A program made the position numbers and the translations under genes. A model generated the notes under the pieces. The model saw only the letters and a list, made by a program, of their open reading frames with translations, was not told the origin of the DNA and made no database searches. A stretch of 56,502 nucleotides of DNA from UBA2645 sp044360285 (GTDB taxonomy: Bacteria > Pseudomonadota > Alphaproteobacteria > Rickettsiales > UBA1997). Location of the stretch: NCBI GenBank assembly GCA_044360285.1, contig JBIKKP010000004.1, forward strand, positions 1-56,502. Reading direction: 5' to 3'. Shown piece by piece: positions 52,217 through 56,502 of this stretch. The number at the start of each line of letters is the position of its first letter. The stretch's first letter is position 1.

Positions 52217-52771
52217 CTAATTTTTCAGCAGCGAATCGTCGCCTAAAATTTCTTTTACGCTATCTTGTAAGATGTTGTTGATACTGTCTTCAACCGTTGA
52301 GGCAAGAGGAACAAGGAAGTGTTTTCCATCTTGCGAAACTTCAAAACTTCTGTTAGTGCGAAGACCAGTTTTGTTGTTAGTGATTGTTGCTTTAACCAAG
52401 ATATTTGCTTCCGATTTTCCAACCAGATATTTGCAAGAAGCCTTATATTCGAGCCGCTCTATGCGCAGTTCCAACAGCTTGTCATTGCCGGCAACAAATC
52501 CTTTTCGCGCAAGTTGCAAATCAAGTTCTTGCTTAAGGATTTCTGCTAAATTTTGTTCGTTTTTGATCAGAATTTTTTGGTGATCGCAATATTCTTTCGA
52601 GCCAATGAAATTTTTCTGCAGCCTTTCATCTAGCACCTTCACAGCGATTTTATTTCCCTGACCAATGTTTGATTTTTCGCTGTCGTAAGATAGGTCGAGC
52701 GCAATTCTTTGATCTTTGTAGCTGCAAGAAAATAGACCGAAAATTGCGGCGATGACGAGGATTTTTTTCAT
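52217..52771 (-). CDS. YajG-like lipoprotein
   Basis: A lipoprotein of 184 residues with acylation site Cys16 (FGLFSC). The domain reads IALDLSYDSEKSNIGQGNKIAVKVLDERLQKNFIGSK, LAEILKQELDLQLARKGFV and LRIERLEYKASCKYL, then TNRSFEVSQDGKHF and INNILQDSVKEILGDD. This follows the pattern of the YajG family, whose function is not established. It converges with the cysteine desulfurase gene with 10 bases between stops. Confidence 0.85.
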   Translation of the reverse strand: MKKILVIAAIFGLFSCSYKDQRIALDLSYDSEKSNIGQGNKIAVKVLDERLQKNFIGSKEYCDHQKILIKNEQNLAEILKQELDLQLARKGFVAGNDKLLELRIERLEYKASCKYLVGKSEANILVKATITNNKTGLRTNRSFEVSQDGKHFLVPLASTVEDSINNILQDSVKEILGDDSLLKN

Positions 52772-53043
52772 AAAATTTTTGGTTGTTGTGAGGAGAGTTT
52801 GTTTAGTACCTTGTTAGTTCATCCGCCACCGTTTTGTTTTTAGCGGTATCTCATTACAACAAAATTGAGTCATGCTGAGCCTGCCTGCGTATGCCCCCTG
52901 AAACAAGCTTGCTCTTGTGTTTGTCCGATTTCTTTTTTTCTTCGTTGAGTTCTTTGTAGTCCATTTTTACCTCATGCTTTCGTCGCAGTGAAAACCATAA
53001 AGTTTCACCTTACGCTTTTTGAGTTGTGGGGCAGGGGATGTTT
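52772..53043. other. Gene-free stretch with a dispersed-repeat fragment
   Basis: These 272 bases separate the YajG-like gene start from the GNAT gene stop. GTCATGCTGAGCC followed by TGCCTGCG at 52869-52889 repeats part of the 16012-16064 element. AACAAGCTTGCTCTTGT near 52900-52916 is a weak palindrome. No plausible reading frame or RNA was seen in the rest. Confidence 0.55.
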
Positions 53044-53313
53044 TTAGGCCAACAAATCGTGATATTCTTTATGCTTGCGCAGCCACGCCGCGGCATATCC
53101 GCAAACTGGATTGATTTTAAGTTTATCTTTTTTTGCAGCTTGCACAATTTCCTCCATCAACTTCCCCGCCGCGCTGCTGCCGCGCAGTTCTTGTGGCGCG
53201 AAGACGTAATTTATGTTGAGGACACTTCCCAGAATTTTGTAAGTTGCATAAACGGTCTGGCCGCTGATTTCGAGCTCAAAGCGCGATAGTTCTTGGTTAT
53301 TTTTCATAAGCAT
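53044..53313 (-). CDS. Small GNAT-like N-acetyltransferase
   Basis: An 89-residue (87 from the ATG at 53307) protein of the compact GNAT type. SRFELEISGQTVYATYKILGSVLNINYVFAPQELRGSSAAGKLMEEIVQAAKKDKLKINPVCGYAAAWLRKH contains the acetyl-CoA loop (ELRGSSAAGKL) and the CGYAAAW stretch with the Tyr/His positions typical of the family. The substrate is unknown. The 5' end overlaps the last codons of a truncated VOC gene remnant by up to 17 bases, so the two were once an operon. Confidence 0.85.
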   Translation of the reverse strand: MLMKNNQELSRFELEISGQTVYATYKILGSVLNINYVFAPQELRGSSAAGKLMEEIVQAAKKDKLKINPVCGYAAAWLRKHKEYHDLLA

Positions 53314-53380
53314 TTTGCAATTGTTTTAGATCGAGTTTTTTCATTGAGAGCATGGCTTTCATCACCGCTTTTGCGTGAGG
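53297..53380 (-). pseudogene. C-terminal remnant of a PF06983-type VOC protein
   Basis: On the minus strand the last 27 codons before a TAA at 53297-53299 read PHAKAVMKAMLSMKKLD followed by LKQLQNAYEK. This matches the C-terminus of 3-demethylubiquinone-methyltransferase-like VOC proteins (patterns such as KAKRVMQAMLQMxKLDI). Upstream in frame, no VOC sequence remains; within about 45 bases a palindromic repeat of the 6167-6260 family begins. The gene was apparently cut off by the repeat or an associated rearrangement. No start codon remains at a sensible place. Confidence 0.6.
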
Positions 53381-53417
53381 TTGAAGAGTTATGGGCAGCT
53401 GCGAAATCCTCAACCCC

Positions 53418-53500
53418 AACCGTCATCCTTGAAGCCAAAGGCTTCGAGGATCTCGTTTTGTTCATCGCTAAAACTCAACGAGATCGTCGAATTGCTAACG
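53418..53500. repeat. Palindromic repeat element, copy 2 (RPE-like)
   Basis: The hairpin at 53425-53451 (ATCCTTGAAGCC, loop AAA, GGCTTCGAGGAT) is preceded by CCGTC and followed by a stretch ending AACTCAACG. This is the same order as the minus strand of 6167-6260. A 52-codon frame on the minus strand (53410-53568) and a frame on the plus strand both read through it, but neither has a ribosome binding site or a recognisable product. It adjoins the truncated VOC remnant. Confidence 0.75.
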
Positions 53501-53695
53501 CGTTCAAGGATAACGCGGCTGGAGGACTTTCGCAGAAACTTTCCTAAAATTTTTTTTGAGACGTCCATTAAGCCATCTTGCAATTAAATTTCTCAAAAAA
53601 TAGGTTGAGCCGCTCTTTTGATTTCGGGGTTGCAGAGTGTTCGCGTAAGCGGCGCGAAGTGGCTGCGGAATCAAAGAAACATTTTATGGATGGAT

Positions 53696-53815
53696 GGCCT
53701 CCGGTGCAGGGGCAGAAGTTTTATTGTGGAAGGGTGGCCTCCGGTGCAGAGGCAGAAGTTTTATTATGGAAGGGTGGCCTCCGGTGCAGAGGCAGAAGTT
53801 TTATTATGGAAGGGT
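53696..53815. repeat. 40-bp tandem repeat containing the tRNA-Ser 5' end
   Basis: Three consecutive 40-base units (53696-53735, 53736-53775, 53776-53815) are nearly identical, differing at a few positions in the first. Each unit runs from GGCCTCCGGTGCAG through GCAGAAGTTTTATTATGGAAGGGT. The last 8 bases plus the next unit's first four (GGAAGGGTGGCC) equal the first 12 bases of the tRNA-Ser that starts at 53808. The array therefore consists of tRNA 5' ends plus the leader. It is not a CRISPR, since there are no variable spacers. Confidence 0.92.
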
Positions 53816-53897
53816 GGCCGAGTGGTTTAAGGCAGCAGTCTTGAAAACTGCCGTGCGTTCATACGTACCGTGAGTTCGAATCTCACCCCTTCCGCCA
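53808..53897 (+). tRNA. tRNA-Ser (anticodon TGA)
   Basis: A 90-base class II tRNA. The acceptor stem is GGAAGGG (53808-53814) with CCCTTCC (53887-53893), then discriminator G and encoded CCA (53895-53897). The anticodon loop CTTGAAA sits between GCAGT and ACTGC, giving anticodon TGA. A long variable arm (CGTGCG...CGTACCG) and T-loop TTCGAAT are present. The 5' 12 bases are repeated upstream in the 40-bp array. Confidence 0.97.
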
Positions 53898-54504
53898 CCC
53901 CTAGCAGGCGTTCATTTTGTCTCATTTTCGAACTTTTGGTCTCCAAAGTAAAGTCGAAAACCAAAATTTCCCTTCATTTTCTAGCGCGGAAAAATTCACA
54001 CAAACCTAAGCTGGACTTAACTAGAGAGATGTTTTTTTAGCAAAGATGTCTCAACGGAGATTTGGAAAAATTCATCTTCTTTAGAAAAAATGGAGCATTA
54101 AGTAGTTTTTTGGATTGCTCTAGGCTTCTAAGCCATTGATTTTATTGCCTTTATCAAGGTTAAGCTGATGTGGAGATTTGGAGAATTTGTCTCACCACTT
54201 TTTATCTGAGCTTTACTTTTTTCAGCGAAGTACACACTTAAAAATAAAGGCTTCGGAAGCATTTTATCGAAATTCTACAACCGATAGCATCTGGCGGCTT
54301 TGTCTCATTTACGAACTCTAAGTTAAGCCTTGATAAATTTTTATTTTTATCATAAACTTCAAACTGAAGTTAACCCGTTAATATTTTTCTCTCTTAAAAG
54401 CAAATGATAGAATTTGTAGTAATTTTGAAAAAAACAATTCGACAGAACCAATCGTAGATTTTTCTCATTTGGTCTTTTGTTTTTTAATTTTATTACAAAT
54501 TTTT
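53898..54504. other. Gene-poor stretch after tRNA-Ser with short direct repeats
   Basis: About 600 bases with no convincing frame. TTTGTCTCATTTTCGAACT at 53916-53934 recurs at 54299-54317 with one mismatch, 383 bases apart. GGAGATTTGGA plus AAATTC near 54056 resembles GGAGATTTGGAGAATT near 54172, and GTCTCA occurs four times. This could be a decayed mobile element or an insertion boundary next to a tRNA. No integrase and no copy of the tRNA 3' end were found. Confidence 0.5.
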
Positions 54505-55113
54505 ATGTCTCTTCTTATCTTTTTAAAAGCTTTCTTAATTGGTTTTTCAATTGCTATGCCAGTTGGGCCAATCGGTCTTCTTTGTATTAAAAATACTTTA
54601 TCTTACGGATTTAAAACTGGGTTTGCTGTTGGTCTTGGAGCGGCTTTAGCTGACTCGTTCTACGGACTTCTTGCTGGAGGAGGTTTAGCCTTAATTTCTA
54701 AATTTTTACTTGATTACACAAATTACATAAAAGTTATCGGTGGAATATTTTTAATTTATTTAGGCATAAAGGAAATTAGAAATTATAAAAAAGTTCCACA
54801 TAATGCTGCCAAGATAAAAGATTCGCACTTCTTTAAAACTGTATTTACGGTTTTGTTTTTAACATTAACAAATCCAGCAACGATAATTTCGTTTGTAGCA
54901 ATTTTTGCATCAATAGGAGGACTTACAGTGGGTGGATTGGGATTGATTACCATGATCTTTGGTGTGTTTTTTGGATCATTGTTTTGGTGGTTAATTTTGG
55001 CTGGCGGAGTAACTAAAATAAAACATAAAATTTCTGAAAAAATTATGAAAATAATAAAAATCTTTTCGGGAATTATCTTATTTGGATTTGGAATTTACGC
55101 CGTAATTTTATGA
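54505..55113 (+). CDS. LysE-family amino acid exporter
   Basis: The start is taken at ATG 54505 (MSLLIFLKAFLIGFSIAMPVGPIGLLCIKNTLSYG); the open frame extends 12 codons upstream without sense. The 202 residues form six membrane helices with the family motif AMPVGPIG and TLTNPATIISFVAIF near the middle. These proteins export basic or neutral amino acids. Codon use is more AT-rich than in most of the window. It overlaps the following peptidase C26 gene by 4 bases. Confidence 0.9.
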   Translation: MSLLIFLKAFLIGFSIAMPVGPIGLLCIKNTLSYGFKTGFAVGLGAALADSFYGLLAGGGLALISKFLLDYTNYIKVIGGIFLIYLGIKEIRNYKKVPHNAAKIKDSHFFKTVFTVLFLTLTNPATIISFVAIFASIGGLTVGGLGLITMIFGVFFGSLFWWLILAGGVTKIKHKISEKIMKIIKIFSGIILFGFGIYAVIL

Positions 55114-55913
55114 AAAAACTTCTGATATTTTTTATTTTATTTCTTTTAGCTGAAAATTCTTACGCAAAAGTCGTAGGTGTTACGATTGATTATAGAAAAA
55201 ATTCTAACGGTGAAAATAAATTTGCAGAAACTTCATTTTATGCTCTAAGAGATAATTATATTTCTTCTTTTCAGAAATCCTGCAAAAAATATGGAGTTGT
55301 GGTAGTTCCAATTCCACTTGATCAGACTATGATCAAAAGCTATATCGAAACATTTGATGGGATAGTTTTTAGCGGAAATTATTATGATATAAGTCCAAAA
55401 CTATACGGACAAAAGCCTTTAAACAGTACTGTAAAAATCGATGAGACCTATAAAAATGATTTCGAATCTGCGTTGTTTAAGAGTTTCTACAAAACCAAAA
55501 AACCAATTTTTGGTATCTGTGGCGGTTATCAAATGATTAATGTGGCACTTGGCGGGAAGCTATATCAGGACATACCTTCACAAATCAAAGATTCTAATAT
55601 TAACCACTCTTCAAGCGGTAAGAAATGTGTTCACAAAATCAATATTCTGGAAAAAGAAGGAGTGTTTGCAAAAGCATTAATTGAAAGCAAAGAAAATGAA
55701 AAAGAGCTTTGCGTGAACTCAACTCATCACCAATCGATATCCGATATTTCTGAAAAATTAGAAATTACTGCAACTGCCGCTGATGGCGTTATTGAGGCTT
55801 ATAAGGCTAAAAATTATCCTTTTTTAATTGGAGTTCAATGGCATCCAGAATATGAATTAACAAAATTTGATACAAGATTAATTGATGAATTTTGTAGCTC
55901 TGTTGCGAAGTAA
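55110..55913 (+). CDS. Exported class I glutamine amidotransferase-like hydrolase (peptidase C26)
   Basis: A 267-residue protein with signal peptide MKKLLIFFILFLLAENSYA. The gamma-glutamyl-gamma-aminobutyrate hydrolase-type domain follows. VVGVTIDYRK and FDGIVFSGNYYDISPKLYG lead into the nucleophile Cys137 in FGICGGYQMINVALGGKLYQDI. The remaining triad is His245 and Glu247 in GVQWHPEYE. PuuD-type enzymes are cytoplasmic; this one is secreted to the periplasm. Coupled to the LysE exporter, so it may hydrolyse gamma-glutamyl compounds outside the inner membrane (inference). Confidence 0.9.
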   Translation: MKKLLIFFILFLLAENSYAKVVGVTIDYRKNSNGENKFAETSFYALRDNYISSFQKSCKKYGVVVVPIPLDQTMIKSYIETFDGIVFSGNYYDISPKLYGQKPLNSTVKIDETYKNDFESALFKSFYKTKKPIFGICGGYQMINVALGGKLYQDIPSQIKDSNINHSSSGKKCVHKINILEKEGVFAKALIESKENEKELCVNSTHHQSISDISEKLEITATAADGVIEAYKAKNYPFLIGVQWHPEYELTKFDTRLIDEFCSSVAK

Positions 55914-56463
55914 TGAGAAGAATAGTATCTAAATCTCACTAATACTTTTATCTAACAAAATTTTAGCTTAACTTTCTGAAGTTCGCACGAGGTAGCGGAT
56001 GCAGTAGCAAAAATCTTTCGAACTTTTGAAATTTAGTTAAGTCAAAATATGCCTTTAGCCCTTGAAAATACTGAATCGAGAAAAATTTAGGTGAAAGGAG
56101 AAAAGTTTGCACGAGGTAGCACATGCTCCGCCATACCTTGGAGAACCCAGTGTTTTCAAGGTTCCAGCCCACATCATGATTTTTGCGAACTTTTTTGCAA
56201 ACAGGTCTCTTTATGCCCCGCGGCCAGTCTGGCTCGAACTGCACTTCCAAAAAATTAGAAAGAAAAATTAGATGTAAGATCAAGAGACCCCTTTTGCAAA
56301 CTTTGATTATCGCAAGGTACAGTTGAAATTTTTTGAAGCGGAGAAAATTGCGAAATTATTTTGCAGAGATGTTGCTTAACCTCAATAACGCTTAAGAAAA
56401 ACCTCTTGCACCCAATACATCGAAGCCTTTAGGAGGTTTGTTGGATTCTAACTTCAACAACCA
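55914..56463. other. Gene-free stretch with repeated motifs
   Basis: No frame with coding character over some 550 bases; the 106-codon minus frame (55963-56283) has no recognisable content. GCACGAGGTAGC occurs at 55985-55996 and 56109-56120, each followed by a G/A-rich triplet and ATGC. TTTTGCAAAC is repeated at 56193 and 56292. GGTCTCTT (56204-56211) pairs with AAGAGACC (56282-56289). AAACCTC (56399-56405) pairs with GAGGTTT (56433-56439), masking an AGGAGG. Confidence 0.5.
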
Positions 56464-56502
56464 ATGAGGGCTCAAATGACTGGAATGCAATTAACGCCGA
56501 TC
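56464..56502 (+). CDS. Possible 5' end of a gene cut by the window edge
   Basis: From ATG 56464 the frame reads MRAQMTGMQLTPI to the edge, with a second ATG at 56476. The nearest strong Shine-Dalgarno (AGGAGG at 56431-56436) is too far for either ATG. It would suit a TTG at 56440 opening an 8-codon frame whose TGA overlaps the ATG at 56464. Thirteen codons are not enough to judge; listed so that the edge is not read as empty. Confidence 0.25.
   Translation, partial: MRAQMTGMQLTPI

Noticed and set aside
53410..53568. 52-codon minus-strand frame across the palindromic repeat
   Set aside because: No ribosome binding site and no similarity recognised; kept only as context for the VOC remnant.
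53696..53815. CRISPR-like appearance of regularly spaced repeats
   Set aside because: The units are contiguous and fully identical in character, with no unique spacers and no cas genes.
53578..53844. Two overlapping plus-strand frames with repeated peptide units across the 40-bp array
   Set aside because: The repetition comes from the tandem DNA repeat and the frames run into tRNA-Ser; no start signal or known domain.
55963..56283. 106-codon minus-strand frame at the right end
   Set aside because: No recognisable domain and repeated DNA motifs; likely noncoding.

Overview
The window is AT-rich, gene-dense bacterial chromosome with about 58 protein genes and two tRNAs. The gene set is alphaproteobacterial: an RNase J operon, FadE, an alphaproteobacterial-type PurF, and single-PPIase SurA next to CtpA. 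Three short proteins (3229-3402, 3406-3777, 13035-13340) look like conserved hypothetical families I associate with Rickettsiales. That match is from memory and was not searched. The organism is not a strongly reduced parasite, because the window carries parts of arginine, histidine, tyrosine/aromatic, purine and isoprenoid (MEP) biosynthesis, LPS transport, cyclopropane fatty acid synthesis and GDP-fucose synthesis. My best inference is a free-living or early-branching, metabolically competent relative of the Rickettsiales.

Layout. 1-3121 (minus): partial unknown gene, BioC-like methyltransferase, ispG, tyrA, all overlapping by a few bases. 3229-3777: two small Rickettsiales-type genes and a terminator. 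3878-9096 (plus): ctpA, surA-like PPIase, argB, a DUF3833 lipoprotein and a CorA/ZntB-like channel, with a palindromic repeat before argB. 9120-13340 (minus): envelope sugar block (COG4529 flavoprotein, fcl, gmd, GT2 glycosyltransferase, small exported protein). 13518-18063: tRNA-Pro, CPA2 antiporter, dcd, an exported intradiol-dioxygenase-like protein with a DUF3750 protein, and a lipoprotein. 18143-21337: rarA, hisD, DUF192. 21297-25647: lptA-lptB followed by a GT60-like glycosyltransferase and a methyltransferase-like protein, then nhaA. 25644-35610 (minus): glmM, then a tight seven-gene run hisE-erpA-glyQ-fadE-rnj-eamA-alaS'. 35751-40552 (plus): ndk, slt, purF, xseB, pgsA. 40522-42424: DedA, exported small heat-shock protein, thioredoxin-fold lipoprotein. 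42509-48800 (plus): SDR, flavin oxidoreductase, DUF1365, cfa, chalcone-isomerase-like, MFS, DUF3833, a lipid-modification/oxidative-stress type cluster. 49010-53313: Old Yellow Enzyme, TIGR01777 epimerase, atypical cysteine desulfurase, YajG lipoprotein, small GNAT. 53297-56502: accessory end with a gene remnant, repeats, tRNA-Ser, a LysE/peptidase C26 pair and two long gene-poor stretches.

The strongest anomaly is alaS. The frame at 27228-28973 is an intact reading frame for the tRNA-recognition, editing and C-terminal domains of alanyl-tRNA synthetase, but the whole class II catalytic domain is absent. Its start codon overlaps the stop of an EamA transporter. The same operon holds glyQ without an adjacent glyS. 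Other notable signals are a 40-bp tandem array that repeats the 5' end of tRNA-Ser just upstream of it, RPE-like palindromic repeats at two loci (one beside a truncated VOC gene), a near-perfect 130-bp hairpin, an exported Hsp20, and divergent genes whose 5' coding ends overlap (DUF192/lptA).
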